DNA from: Bombyx mori
Lineage: Eukaryota > Arthropoda > Insecta > Lepidoptera > Bombycidae
Assembly: GCF_030269925.1 (NCBI RefSeq)
Contig: NC_085131.1
Location: 3,734,001-3,798,000, forward strand
Reading direction: 5' to 3'
DNA: 64,000 nt
Of the stretch, positions 1-10,998 are shown piece after piece (position 1 is the first letter of the stretch; each line of letters begins with the position of its first letter). The position numbers were made by a program, and so were the translations under genes. The notes beneath the pieces were generated by a model, which made no database searches, was not told the DNA's origin, and saw nothing but the letters and a program-made list of their open reading frames with translations.

Positions 1-368
1 AAATCAAGCTTTATTCACAACAGGTGTTCAAGCTGTCTGCCACCGACTCTAATACACGCTCGACATCTTCTATTAGAGGCTCTACTAAGATAACGTCCAT
101 AGCGTCGTTCATTTGGAACGGTCAAAATGGGACCCAAACTACCAATCCATTTATTTGGATACGTGGCATTTAAATAAGAAGGGACGTTTGTACCATAATG
201 TGCAGGGCAGCCATCATTCTGTAGCCAATGGAATTCCCTTACCTTCTCAGGCACTTTTCCCACTAAGTCCAGGAGATCATTTTGCAAAAAATTAAAATAA
301 CTATGAGAAGATAAATTTACCGGCAGTTCGGAGGACCAATAATTATCCCGTTCAATATACCAGTCCAA
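1..368 (-). pseudogene. Broken Tc1/mariner-superfamily transposase C-terminus
   Basis: A 117-codon minus-strand reading frame carries a block of the type LQNDGCPAHYG followed by YLNATYPNKWIGSLGPI. This resembles the second catalytic-Asp region of IS630/Tc1/mariner-like DDE transposases (the usual form is a QQDGAPPHY...WIGRGGPI pattern). Directly after GPI the frame jumps to a C-terminal tail ending RQLEHLL-stop, so the stretch normally holding the last acidic residue (the SPDLTPLDFFLWG region of the family) is missing. It is an internally deleted remnant, not a working enzyme. The tail-coding part is one arm of a large inverted repeat with 583-706. The family call rests on motif recognition only; the exact subfamily is unknown, and the fragment may continue left of the window. 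Confidence 0.6.
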
Positions 369-706
369 TAATTTACTTTGAACTGGTATTGCGACCTCTC
401 TTCTTGCATTAAATTTGGATTCGAGAGTTGTCAGCTGTGCATATTATGCATATCGACGCTTGAAAGACAAACGTGACTAAGCGACAATGCGTGAACTTTA
501 CAGTAGACTAATTTGAAGTTGAAATACCTGAAAACAAAATTTATTTAAACGAATCTAGCTGTAGTAGAATCTAGCTAGTAGCTGACCGTTCCAAATGAAC
601 GACGCTATGGACGTTATCTTAGTAGAGCCTCTAATAGAAGATGTCGAGCGTGTATTAGAGTCGGTGGCAGACAGCTTGAACACCTGTTGTGAATAAAGCT
701 TGATTT
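1..706. repeat. 124-bp perfect inverted repeat (1-124 / 583-706)
   Basis: Bases 1-124 are the exact reverse complement of 583-706, with about 458 bp between the arms. The arms encode the last part of the transposase remnant, so a transposase 3' end has been duplicated in inverted orientation, or two copies lie tail-out. Identity stops sharply at 124/583. The window starts at the arm edge, so the true arm may be longer. Confidence 0.9.
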
Positions 707-709
707 ATG

Positions 710-2663
710 TACACCCGATTTTTTTTATTATTATTAAAATTTATTAAGACTTATTTTTTATTTTTAGTCGTATTTACTCTTTTTGCATCTCAATAGCAAT
801 AACTTCGTATTAGTATTAGATAAAAAGATGTATGATACCATTTTGTAAGCTGTACGAGCAGCGCATTTTTTTAAAATAGCTGGCCACTTACGTTTTCATA
901 CTTTTTTTTTACATGAAACACTCTCAAACTACGCCAAAATTATATTGGTATCAAATTTCAGGTTAAAAATTAAAGTTCTTATTTTGTTTTTGAAAAAAGT
1001 ATCATAGATACTTATATTATTTAATGTATTTCTAGTAGTATAGTCTATCAGGAACAAGATGACACCAAAAACGCCACAAATTTTATAACTTTGTGGCCGT
1101 TGTGCACATGAATGTGAAGTAAAGTAAAAATAACGTATGTTTTTCTAAAAAAAATCATATTTTGGGTATCACTTGGAATTCTTTTTTTTAGATATTTTTT
1201 TCTGAGCGCTGGAGAGCTGTCCCGTGCGGGGTTCAAGGATTATCCATTCATTCTGGGACACCCTGTATAGATAAAGTCGGTAAAATGTTTATCATACCGG
1301 ACATCGATAATAGCGTCACGTAATGCTAATTTTAATGTCAATTTCTGCACACTACATTCTTTTAGTAAACAAAAATAAGGCGAAACGAACAGGCTTGTAG
1401 CTATCAACGCAGATGTCCGTCGCCGATCGAAATCGTCAGTTTTAATCTACCTTTAAACTAAAAAATACTGAACAGAGACATATCCATATTTATAAAACTA
1501 CAAGACAAATCTATAAGCATCAACTATCGTTAATCTATCGGTCCTGTTTACTCTTACAGCGAAATCGCTTAGTGCGAGTACAAAAGACAGATGTGCCTAA
1601 ACCAAATTGCGATTATAGATATGGCATCAGTTCGCAAGCGGTGAGCCGGTGGCGAAAATTGCAGCCATCAATCGTCTCTTCGAGGCGAATGACACGCGAC
1701 CGCCGCTCCTGCAAAGGGCGCGAATGTGTACCGCACCCAACATAAATTGAGATGTCTGACACATACGTGGCCCTGTAATACGTAGATCTCCCGATATCGG
1801 ACGGCGACGTTAAGGTATCATTATTTTGAGTATGCGTTCCGTGAGTGACAACGCCGATAATGGATGACATGTTATTGAATACGTGATGTAGAAGTAAAGG
1901 GATTTTTTTTAGATGTTCTTTAATGTAAATGTTATTACGGTTGGTCAGGTGATCTTAAGGGTAAGAGAGACTTCGTGCCGGTGCTATTAAGATCTCAATC
2001 ATCTAAGGTCGACAATGGTATTATCGTCATGACGTATAGCCCCACAGACAGGCTTCCTTCAGCTTTTAAGAAAATGCGTACTTAACACACGTTCACGATC
2101 GACTTCTACAATAAAGGTATAATATCGTGTGATAAAAAGCTATACGTTGTGTCGTCATCCAAGTCGCTAGATCTATAGACTCCTGTAAACACTAACACCA
2201 CGTATGACGTAAGATATCGCCAGTCCATCAAAAAAGAGCACTAGCGACATGCCACTCAATTCGAGATATATTTTAATAATGACCATAGATTAAACTCGAA
2301 ATTAACCCTTCCACACATCTGACGTCACTCAAAATCTCCGGTGCGCACAGCTGCAGATCGGATGTGTCCGCGACACCCTTTGGACTCGGATAATACACAT
2401 TGTTTCCGAAGGGGTTTTGTATTTTCTACCCACCTCATTACCTTTTACCTGAACGTGTCGCCTACCCGGACGAAATCACAATTTCTATCTGTTATTAGGT
2501 GCTCGAAATTGTTTTACGCGTTCAAACAGATTATAAGGACTCATTATACTAGTGTAGTCCGCTGCTTCCAGCACTGTTTGTCCAAACTTTAATTTATTTA
2601 AACTAGACTAGACGCGCATCAGTGTGATATAATGAGAGAAACCTACCCTGGAGTGCCGATAGC
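710..2663. other. Gene-free stretch, AT-rich, unidentified
   Basis: No convincing coding exon was seen on either strand. Positions 1233-1268 hold a TGGGACACCCTGTATA-type end that often terminates insect transposons, but I could not find its partner. Positions 2079-2140 match the middle segment of the tRNA-headed SINE (the part with TTCACGAT..GACTTC and ATCGTGTGATAAAAA), a very short decayed piece. Confidence 0.4.
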
Positions 2664-2908
2664 TTTTTTTTTATTGCTTAGGTGTGTGGACGAGCCACAG
2701 TCCACCTGGTGTTAAGTGGTTACTGGAGCCCATAGACATCTACAACGTAAATACGCCACCCACCTTGAGATATAAGGTCTAAAGTCTCAAGTATATTTAC
2801 AACGGCTGCCCCACCCTTCAAACGGAAACGCATTACTGCTTCACGGCAGAAATAGGCTGGGTGGTGGTACCTACCCGCGCGGAGTCACAAGAGGCCCTAC
2901 CAGCAGTA
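2664..2908 (-). repeat. SINE (Bm1-like), 5'-truncated
   Basis: The copy starts with a poly-T (the A-tail on the other strand) and TTATTGCTTAG and ends at CCTACCAGCAGTA, so it lacks the tRNA-derived head. Its body matches the full-length copy at 27945-28401 with scattered substitutions. Confidence 0.85.
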
Positions 2909-3067
2909 AAGTACCGATGTACTGATCTTCGTCACAATCGAATGAATAGCTTGAGAACGCATAGAGGACAAACATATTCGCATACCTACGAATTGTGTTC
3001 TGTATCATAGATGTTTTTTTTAGATAAAGAAATGTATGCAAGCTATTTAAAAAAAAAAAACCATTTA

Positions 3068-3132
3068 GCACATTGACTGCCATGTAGGTCACTGGTGCCC
3101 TACGCGGCGCACTGAAGTAATTATGTCTACTC
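3068..3132. repeat. Dispersed repeat end, shared with 59912-59978
   Basis: The segment containing GTAGGTCACTGGTGCCCTACG and GCGCACTGAAGTAATTA recurs in inverted orientation at about 59912-59978. Each copy contains a near-palindrome around CACCGGTG. This suggests the terminus of a DNA transposon, but neither a second end nor a coding part was found. Confidence 0.5.
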
Positions 3133-3646
3133 ATCTATGCAATAAAAAAATTAGAAAATATATGTATGCGTTAACAGTCGTCTTTCGGCAAAGGGGTCCA
3201 CGCAAGATCGTTCCAAGCCCCCAACCGTCCCGTCCTCAACCACAATAACAGCGATATACCTGAGCAAGCGTCCTTCTACCTGCAACGCGTATAACGCATC
3301 TCCCTATTACTCATCCACTTATTACTTAAGGACCCTTGCATTTTTTATTATTATTCATACAAGTTAACCGTGTTAATATTGGGTTGAGTTTAAAACAAAT
3401 ACGATTGATTACTCTTGAATGATTATAATGAAAAACTATAAATATCTACGTATGTGTAATAATAGTATGTATCTTTGTTACTAAATCGCAAAAATACTTG
3501 AACAGATTTTAATGAAATTTCGTACAAAGATAGTTTAAAATCTGGATCAACATATGGAATTGTTTTTTATCATAGTTAATGACATGCCAACGCCGAATAA
3601 ATAGATTATAATTGCGAATTTATATAGCAACGGATCTATTAATATC

Positions 3647-3884
3647 TACTGGTGGTAGGACCTCTTGTGAGTCCGCGCGGGTAGGTACCACCACCCCGCC
3701 TATTTCTGCCGTGAAGCAGTAATGCGTTTCAGTTTGAAGGGTGGGGCAGCCGTTGTAATGTAAAAACGGAGACCTTAGAACTCCAAGGTAGGGGCGGCAT
3801 TTACGTTGTAGATGTCTATGGGCTCCGGTAACCAATTAACATCAGGTGGGCCGTGAGCTCGTGACCTAAGCGATAAAAAAAAAA
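3647..3884 (+). repeat. SINE (Bm1-like), 5'-truncated
   Basis: It begins TACTGGTGGTAGG and ends GATAAAAAAAAAAG. It lacks the tRNA-like head and has one small loss near the end (GTGACCTAAG). Confidence 0.85.
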
Positions 3885-4051
3885 GACAGCTTTCAAGCCG
3901 CAAAGCGACATATTTTCCGCTCTGAGAAATATAACGTGCTTCGGTATTGAAAACTTAACGCGGACGAAAACAGGAAACTGCGTAGGACCACCTAGAATGG
4001 CGTCTTTTGCTATCGGAGGCCGAGATCCAGTTTGTGTCGCTGGGTCAAGGC

Positions 4052-4077
4052 AGTAGTAGTAGTAGTAGTAGTAGTAC
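4052..4077 (+). repeat. (AGT)n microsatellite, left block
   Basis: About eight uninterrupted AGT units run directly into the 5' end of the next SINE, whose own first bases (TACTGG) continue the triplet phase. Confidence 0.9.
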
Positions 4078-4304
4078 TGGTGGTAGGACCTCTTGTGAGT
4101 CCGCGCGGGTGGGTACCACCACCCTGCCTATTTCTGCCGTGAAGCAGTAATGCGTTTCGGTTTGAAGGGTGGGGCAGCCGTTGTAACTATACTGAGACTT
4201 TAGAACTTATATCTCAAGGTGTGTGGCGCATTTACGTCGTAGTTGAGCTCCAGTAACCAGGTGGGCTGTCAGCTCGTCCACCCAACTAAGCAATAAAACA
4301 AAAA
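4075..4304 (+). repeat. SINE (Bm1-like), 5'-truncated
   Basis: The body is intact from ACTGGTGGTAGG to CAATAAAACAAAAA. A short internal loss (GTAGTTGAGCTCCAGTAAC) has removed the CTATGGG block. Confidence 0.85.
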
Positions 4305-4350
4305 GGCGACGAAAATAATATACGTCTTAATACTCAAAACTAGTATCAAG

Positions 4351-4490
4351 TATAGTTATACTTGAGACCTTAGAACTTGTATCTCAAGGTGGGTGGCGCA
4401 TTTACGTTGTGGATGTCTATGGGCTCCAGTAACCACTTAACACCAGGTGGGCTGTGAGCTCGTCCACCCATCTAAGCAATAAATAAAAAA
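4351..4490 (+). repeat. SINE (Bm1-like), 3' half only
   Basis: It starts near TATAGTTATACTTGAGACC and ends CAATAAATAAAAAATT. It is separated from the previous copy by about 45 bp and followed directly by the second AGT array. Confidence 0.8.
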
Positions 4491-4496
4491 TTAAAA

Positions 4497-4524
4497 AGTA
4501 GTAGTAGTAGTAGCAGTAGTAGTA
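4497..4524 (+). repeat. (AGT)n microsatellite, right block
   Basis: AGT units with one AGC variant follow the A-tail of the upstream SINE. Together with the block at 4052 this brackets a pair of SINE pieces. Confidence 0.85.
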
Positions 4525-5018
4525 AGCCGCGAGAGATGTCTAGTCTATAATGTTTTAAATTACATTAAGCAACTGTTCGAACTTTTTAAATTTAAATATC
4601 GATTTTTCAAATAGCAAACAATTTTACCAAAGGACGCTAGTGAAAAGAAACGTATTACAGTTCTATTTTTGAAAAAAAATCGGCGACGTTTTTGTACGGA
4701 ATTTCTTGGTTTTTAGTGGGTTAAAATTCATTCACAGCTCACGCGGAAAACTTAGACTAATTAGGATCTAATTTAAAAAAATAAACTGTTTCAAAAAAAT
4801 CGATTGATTTTCGTAATTGGCACTCATTGCAATTGACAACTTTACTCAATATTATTTTAGTAGCACTTCTATTAGGCCCGATCGATAAAGTCTTTAGATT
4901 TTTTTTGATTTCTGTTAAATGACAACAATAGTAATAGGTACGAGTCGCTGTAGTCCCATCCATCACCATTTATCAAGGAATTCCTTCTTTTTTTCAATTT
5001 ATCCAACTTTACATTACT

Positions 5019-5115
5019 TTTTTTCCTATCTATGCTGATAGCCTTGAGATACTATATCAGCGTTACCCTAGCGTGTAGGTGAGCTCTCGGGGCTCAAACC
5101 GGAGGTGTTGCTAAC
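5019..5115 (-). repeat. Jockey-type LINE 3' end (BMC1-like), very short
   Basis: TTTTTTTCCTATCTATGCTGATAGCC through GAGCTCTCGGGGCTCAAACCGGAGGTGTTGCTAAC is the terminal 100 bp of the same element family seen in longer form at 16946-17420. Confidence 0.75.
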
Positions 5116-5785
5116 AATCCATCCATCACCGACTGTGACTACTCACCATCGGCTGTACTTATGTCTGCTACTATGATAAAAAAAATTATTGTTATTGTTG
5201 TAATCCTAGGATACCCCACTGGTACATAAGGCCCTAACCTGTTGTCTCCACTACACTCTGTCTTACGCTCAAAAATAATACTTATATTGGGATAAAAGAC
5301 GCTCTATATCATTATCTGTTCTTCTGACGACGCGTTTACAAAATTTTATGAGTTTTTGATGATGATCGGTTTAGTAATTACGAAGTGAAAGAGTAACGAA
5401 TAAATAAACATACTCACTTGCGGATTTTTAATATATGTTTAGATACGTACTTGTTTAATAGGTTCACAAAAAAAAATGCAGTTACTTTAACATTACATTC
5501 TTAGAACCACCGTGTTTGCCAAATAATTTGTTTGGGCTTAGCAAAAGTAATCTGTTTAGGCAGCCTGAAAGGCTTGACTCTGGGCGATAAAGCTGCCTAC
5601 TTACTACACGCTTTTATGTTGTTTTCGAGGATCGACACTTTTTCATTTATCTGTCGCGTCTACTGTATAAGCTATTCTGTTATCGGTTTTAAGATGAGCG
5701 GTGGAGTTCATGTGTTCTCTCTTGTGTTCTTTTCCATTGCCAATTAACAACAGGCAGGTCGCGAACTCATCTTTCCAGTTAAAGC

Positions 5786-6109
5786 TATGAATAAAATCTA
5801 TCAAGCGTTCAATAGAGCCCTAACTACGATTTCCGAAAGGTCGTATACAATATTGTAAGATCACATGGGTAAGTACCATCGTACTGACTCCTATGAATAA
5901 TCTGTGAAACATTCAATAGAGCCATAGCTACGATTTCCGAAAGGTCGTATACAATATTGTAAGATCACATGGGTAAGTACCATCATACTGATTGCTATGA
6001 ATAATCTGTGAAACATTCAATAGAGCCATAGCTACGATTTCCGAAAGGTCGTATACATTATAGTAAGATCACATGGGTAAGCAGTAAGTACCATCATACT
6101 GACTGTTAT
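5786..6109 (+). repeat. Tandem repeat, three units of about 105 bp
   Basis: Units begin TATGAATAA at 5786, 5892 and 5996. Each holds a CGATTTCCGAAAGGTCGTATAC core and a GATCACATGGGTAAGTACCATC end. Units 2 and 3 are closest to each other. Unit 3 carries a 6-8 bp expansion (GTAAGCAGTAAGTACC). No coding frame persists through the units. Confidence 0.9.
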
Positions 6110-6262
6110 TGCTGCGAAAAATTCATGCTTTCCGGTGTGGAGTTTGAGAAATTACCAAGTCCATGTCTCAAGGTAAATTGTGCCATGCTGTGACATAGAT
6201 AGGCTCCAGTAACCACCTAACACTAGACGTACCAGTAATTCGCTCATGCAAGCAAAAAATCA
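6110..6262 (+). repeat. Old, decayed SINE copy (Bm1-related)
   Basis: Recognisable landmarks are GTCTCAAGG, GATAGGCTCCAGTAACCACCTAACACTAG and GCAAGCAAAAAA, in the right order but heavily mutated. Confidence 0.5.
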
Positions 6263-6721
6263 CTGTCGGGACCGCGGCGTCCGCCCCGCTGGAGCCAACA
6301 GACGCGACATTTTTTTTTCCTCAAGAATCGCTGACGGAGTCTTGCGTCGGACGGTTCTTGTACCTGATCGATCCTGGAATAGAATCACGAATGTTGCAAA
6401 GTCGAAGTGCGATTAAGAGTGACCCCGCAAATTTGTGAAATGATCAAAGCTAAATCATCCACTGTAGTAACACTGTACTACACTAGTAGTAACACTTTCC
6501 CATCAGCTTTAACCCTCCAGGTGTTTTTTCCAAGGTGGTTCCAAGTATGTGATTCCCATCGTTAATAATAATAAGGATATTAGCCCACACGTGTCTCAGT
6601 AGGACATCGTTTGATACGAAGTGAATGACTATATTTTATGGAAGCAACGAACTAATATGAGAATGTTAGGGTATGAATGAATTTTCTGTAAAATATCACC
6701 ATGACGTATAGGTATTTTTTT

Positions 6722-6990
6722 TTAATTGCCCTTTGCAGGCTGACGATCGTACGGCCCACTTGATAGTGACTGGTTACCGTCGCCCGTGGACTTCAGCAAT
6801 ATCAGGGGCAGATCCAAGCCGCGGGCTACCGTTAAGTACTACTCACAAGCCTCATTTGAAGAAGGACATTTTACAGTGCTCGGAAAACACTATGGAGGGG
6901 AGCTTATTTCAAAGCCGGATGGTACGCGGCAAAAAAGATATCTGGAAAGGCACTGTGAAAGCCCGGTTTAATAATTTGAAATAATCCGAT
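6722..6990 (+). repeat. Dispersed repeat 'family E' (GACGATCGTACGGCCCAC type)
   Basis: It contains the ordered landmarks GCTGACGATCGTACGGCCCA, GTTACCGTCGCCCGTGGACT, AAGCCTCATTTGAAGAAGGA and GGCAAAAAAGATATCTGG. Parts recur at 10630-10740, 23370-23495, 23936-24170 and 28460-28560. Two overlapping frames are open across it, but they share nothing with a known protein and are not maintained in the other copies, so it is read as a mobile element 3' region rather than a gene. Confidence 0.6.
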
Positions 6991-6999
6991 CATGAGATT

Positions 7000-8150
7000 G
7001 GAATATCTGGATAAAGGTTTTGTAAATCAGTATTGCCTACAGCTATCATAGAATGGAAGAGACAAAAACTTGAATCGCGTCAACGACATTTTCAGTATAA
7101 GCTTGCCTATATACAATAACAATAAAGTGTCGTTTTGCTGAGCAATATACTCATTGGCTGACAGATTTTCCGTTTGTTGTTTTCCCTAAATTATCTTCAC
7201 CTACCTAGCACGTGTACACGAACGACTCTCAAATAATTTACTAAATTTCCTCATTACCGGTAGGGGGTCTTATAATAAGCTTGCTCTTAACTCTCTATAA
7301 TAAGCTTGCTCTAGCTCCCTATTTATGCCCCAAATCAATTCCAACTTCACGGATTCTACAGTAGACTCAAAACTGCTACATAAACCATTAAAGTACGTGG
7401 CCACACTCACGTACTGTCTGTATGGAGTCTAGTACCTCAATAGCAGTATAATTATACAGTTATCTATTATTCGTCTACAGTTGAAAAAAAAACCACAAAA
7501 CACCAAAGTGGTCAATGTTCATTTAATACAACAGAAGATTGAGTTGTGTGTTCTGCTGATCAAAATTAGAGGCTATTTGGAAAATATTAATGCTAAAATC
7601 AAAACTAGACTAAATATCCTACAAAAAAATGTAGGCACAAATGACGTCATGAAACATGAACGGAAATTTTTGATTAACCACCATCAACCTGCGGATTAAT
7701 CTAAACAAAAAACAAATGAAGAAAGCCCGCCATAATCTGCAAATCCGATTATGAATCCTAAACATTCGGTTACCATGTTCACAGATAGATATTTGTACGC
7801 ACCGCGTATATGGGTGGATGTTTGAGCGTTATCGTGCTTTGCTTAAGAAGAATCTATTATTGACACATTCATCTCGTTCAATACGGCATCTGACACGCAT
7901 ACGTTCAGTCACTGCCTCCTACTGCGCTTTATTTGCGCTCTGATGCCATACATAACATATAACATAAAGATATGCTATACTATGAAATGTTAATAATGAT
8001 GAATCTATCAACGGACGACCAGAAAGGTTAAAGGGCTAGTTTTAAAGACTCCATTGTATATATGTTTGTATGAATGATTCCATAGTACATTTTTTACAGT
8101 TTAATCTCGCTTGTATTATTTTCATTTTATTATTTCCTACGTTTCGGATT
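7000..8150. other. Gene-free stretch
   Basis: Mostly unique-looking AT-rich sequence. A 72-codon Lys-rich open frame at 7481-7699 has no upstream splice acceptor or recognisable domain and is not called as a gene. A short direct repeat (TAATAAGCTTGCTCT, twice) lies near 7270-7312. Confidence 0.4.
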
Positions 8151-8189
8151 GTTTACAGTTTTCCGTGGACACGAACGACGGAGGTCAGA

Positions 8190-8370
8190 TTTATTCGGGA
8201 AGCAGCAGCTCTTGAGTTGTGAGGTATCCTTTGGATGCGCTCGGGCAACAAGCTTGCTAACAAGCAAATCCCATCCCTCCTGTCTGAGGTTATGCTCGCC
8301 ACCCGTCCTGGTGAAATAGGGAAGGCATAAGGGCCACCAGCTATTCTTTCTCTCAGATAAAAAACAACGA
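8190..8370 (+). repeat. Old jockey-type LINE 3' end
   Basis: The order GCAGCTCTTGAGTTGTGAGG, CTTTGGATGCGCTCGGGCAA, GCAAATCCCATCCCTCC, CGTCCTGGTGAAATAGGGAAGGC and GGGCCACCAG matches the last 170 bp of the large LINE at 39466-43570 with many substitutions. It is therefore an ancient copy. Confidence 0.65.
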
Positions 8371-9329
8371 CTAAGGCGTTATTCAAATTCTTTTAAAACT
8401 AGTTATAGTTTTTCTTTCAAATGTACATAAAGTTCTTCCAAGAATAACAGAGTTTTATATTAGACAACCTGACAGTATTGTAATTATTCGCCATATTACG
8501 ATTGCTATTAACCCCGAGAACAACCTAATAAAACAACGGACAGAACCCACATGCTACGCGAGTCGCTTAGCGTCATATCGCTTGCCGCTGTGGGACACGT
8601 ATCATGAGCAAGCACGCACAGCTTTCACGCGGCGAGCGTTTTAAACAGGACCCATAGAAACAGGGAGTGGTGCCGCGTGCATTCATTGTCTCTCTTTCCG
8701 GGAAAAGATGGCCGCCCGCGATTACACCGCGAACCGATAATGTGTATACAAAAGAAACGGTAAGGCGATGCGACTCCAAGAAGTTAAAACACTTACATTC
8801 GTAGACGATTGAGAATTTGAGACTAACAAATTAGAATAGATTAATTTTGTTACTCGATTATTGTTACGAAAATTCGTAAATACTTTAAGCCACATAAACG
8901 AGCATAAGCATTACATTAATAAAGTATCACTGCTGTAGCTGAAGTCATGAAAATTGTCCATACTAATATTTATTTATTTAGTTGCACCGACAAAGTACTT
9001 AATCATCAGTAAAAACATTGACAAATTGACATTAAGTACATGCCAGATGTCGCCTCAATTATAGGTGCAATTAGTAGACAACATCTTGAAATTAGAAAAG
9101 TAAGATTCAATTAGAATGAAAATACAATGAATAATTTTAAGAAATATGAAATCCAGAGTAATACTTATTCACTAAGTAACAAAAAATTTTAGATCTACAC
9201 ATTTTATTAGAAAGAAAAATAATAATAAGTAAAACTAGGTTGCATATGAATGCTAATGATTTAATTCGACCTGCAGAGCACGCTAATACATATTGCAGTG
9301 CTGTATATCAGTTAAGACAACTCAGAATA
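8371..9329. other. Gene-free stretch with a GC-richer block at 8540-8780
   Basis: No repeat or exon was recognised. The block at 8540-8780 is richer in CpG than its surroundings and contains no copies of the window's repeats. It could be a regulatory element, but nothing in the sequence proves that. Confidence 0.3.
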
Positions 9330-9331
9330 TA

Positions 9332-9584
9332 ATTGAATATGCAATTTCGAAAAGGGCACATCTCTGAAAATGTAAAATAAATGAAAAAAAACTGATTATT
9401 TTCTAAAGCAGAGTAAAATGGAAAATATAAACTTTTGAGATATATTTTAGTGTTAATTAGCAATTGAAAATTACTGAAATTATTATAAAATGGGTGTAGG
9501 TAAGCCTCAAAACTACATTGTATATGAAAAAACGTATTTGACAAAATATGCGACATGTGCCCTTTTCGAAATTGCATATTCAAT
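9332..9584. mobile_element. MITE, Tc1/mariner-like, 30-bp perfect TIRs
   Basis: The ends are exact inverted repeats of 30 bp (9332-9361 and 9555-9584), starting ATTGAATATGCAATTTCGAA. They are flanked on both sides by TA, the usual target duplication of Tc1/mariner-superfamily elements. The 193-bp interior is AT-rich and non-coding. Perfect TIRs suggest a fairly recent insertion. Confidence 0.85.
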
Positions 9585-9840
9585 TAGATGAATTATACGA
9601 ACACAAGTTGGCATACTGTTCTTCTCGTCACCAGCCAACAGCCGAGGGATCGGTTTGGGATAGTGTTCATACAGCGAGCCAGCAGTAAATCATTACATCG
9701 GACGCGTAAAAACTAATTGAAAGGGACGAAAGACGCCTCGCCGACATTGTTATTACACATTGCGATATAATGGGCACGAGACCCAGAAACGCCAGGTTTA
9801 TGGGAACCTTCCAGAACAAAGGCGTAGTTTCCGACGCTCA

Positions 9841-9858
9841 CAAAAAAAAAAAAAAAAA
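9841..9858 (+). repeat. Poly-A run
   Basis: An 18-base A tract with no recognised retroelement body directly upstream. Confidence 0.8.
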
Positions 9859-10141
9859 CACGCTGTTTCGTTTGCTTAGGCAAAGATAATTTTTGGTGAT
9901 TGAACATGTATTAGTTGAAACAATTCTGTTGTTACGCGTTCAAATTAGTTACGGTTACGTGCTTTTCGAGAAATTTCCAATCAATGCGAAGAATAATAGT
10001 TACAAAACTGTATGTGTAGGTACATAATTTAGTACATATTAGATGTTTGTGAATAGATTGGTGTGTACTTCGTTTTAAGGTTTGATTCGAAAGAAAATTA
10101 AGAAATTTTTACAATGTATTTTAACCCCGCGGCTTAAAATT

Positions 10142-10453
10142 GCCACCCCGTGTTTTTTTTTTGTGATTGAAAGATAACTGGTGGCCCGGAGGCCTTTCCA
10201 GCTTCACCAGGACAGGTGGGCGAGCAAAGGCTCAGCCAGGAGAGGTGGGATTTGGTAACAACTGCCCGAGCGCTTCCGAAGGAGACCTAACAACTCAAGA
10301 GCAATTGTTTCGCGAATGAATCTACTACCGGATCGGAATCGCGACCCGCTGAGAAGATCCGGCGAGAAACTCAGCGGGCTGATGCATGGATTAGGTTGCA
10401 CGTCGACCTCTTTGTCGAGTTCGACGAGTACGGTTACCGGGGCCACCCCGTGT
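10142..10453 (-). mobile_element. 5'-truncated jockey-type LINE with 12-bp TSD
   Basis: The inserted segment (10154-10441) is the last 290 bp of the LINE found nearly complete at 39466-43570, beginning with its poly-T. The duplicated target GCCACCCCGTGT is identical at 10142-10153 and 10442-10453. This is a clean product of target-primed reverse transcription. Confidence 0.92.
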
Positions 10454-10629
10454 ATTTGTGTCGGAAAGCGATCACTTAAGTAATGTATATACTGCGGTCG
10501 CATGTCTATAAGTATAGCATATGTGTTGTAGTAATATCTATGAGTCTATCTCAGCAATAGACACTGAAATCACAGATATTGTAGGTAGTATAAGCATATG
10601 CGACATTAAAGCATATTATCAGGTTCTTT

Positions 10630-10745
10630 TATGCTTTAGTTAGCAGACGATCATACGGCAGATTCACCGTCGCGTATGACGTCAGCAATGCCTGGGCCAC
10701 AGCCAAGTCGCTACCTACTAATATTCACGCCATAGTTGAAGCGTA
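10630..10745 (+). repeat. Family E repeat fragment
   Basis: GCAGACGATCATACGGCAGATTCACCGTCGC and CAGCAATGCCTGGGCCACAGCCAAG match the start of the copy at 6722-6990; the rest is lost. Confidence 0.55.
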
Positions 10746-10998
10746 CTATCTCCTATAAATATCACAAGACAATCTTCAATCCATATATAGAATTCACAAA
10801 GTTGTACTAAAACTCTAACGTACCTATATCTAAAAATCGAATTTAGTACAAATTTACTTTAAATTAAAAAAAAAATAGCCCCACATGTTTACCGCAACAC
10901 GGAAACTGCAGAAATACAGTTTTTAGACAATTATTAACTCAGATAATAGATACTTGTAGATTATATTTGTAGATACATTATTGTAGATATATTATTTT

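Noticed and set aside
5786..6109. CRISPR-like array
   Set aside because: The genome is eukaryotic, the repeats are about 105 bp, adjacent, and without spacers.
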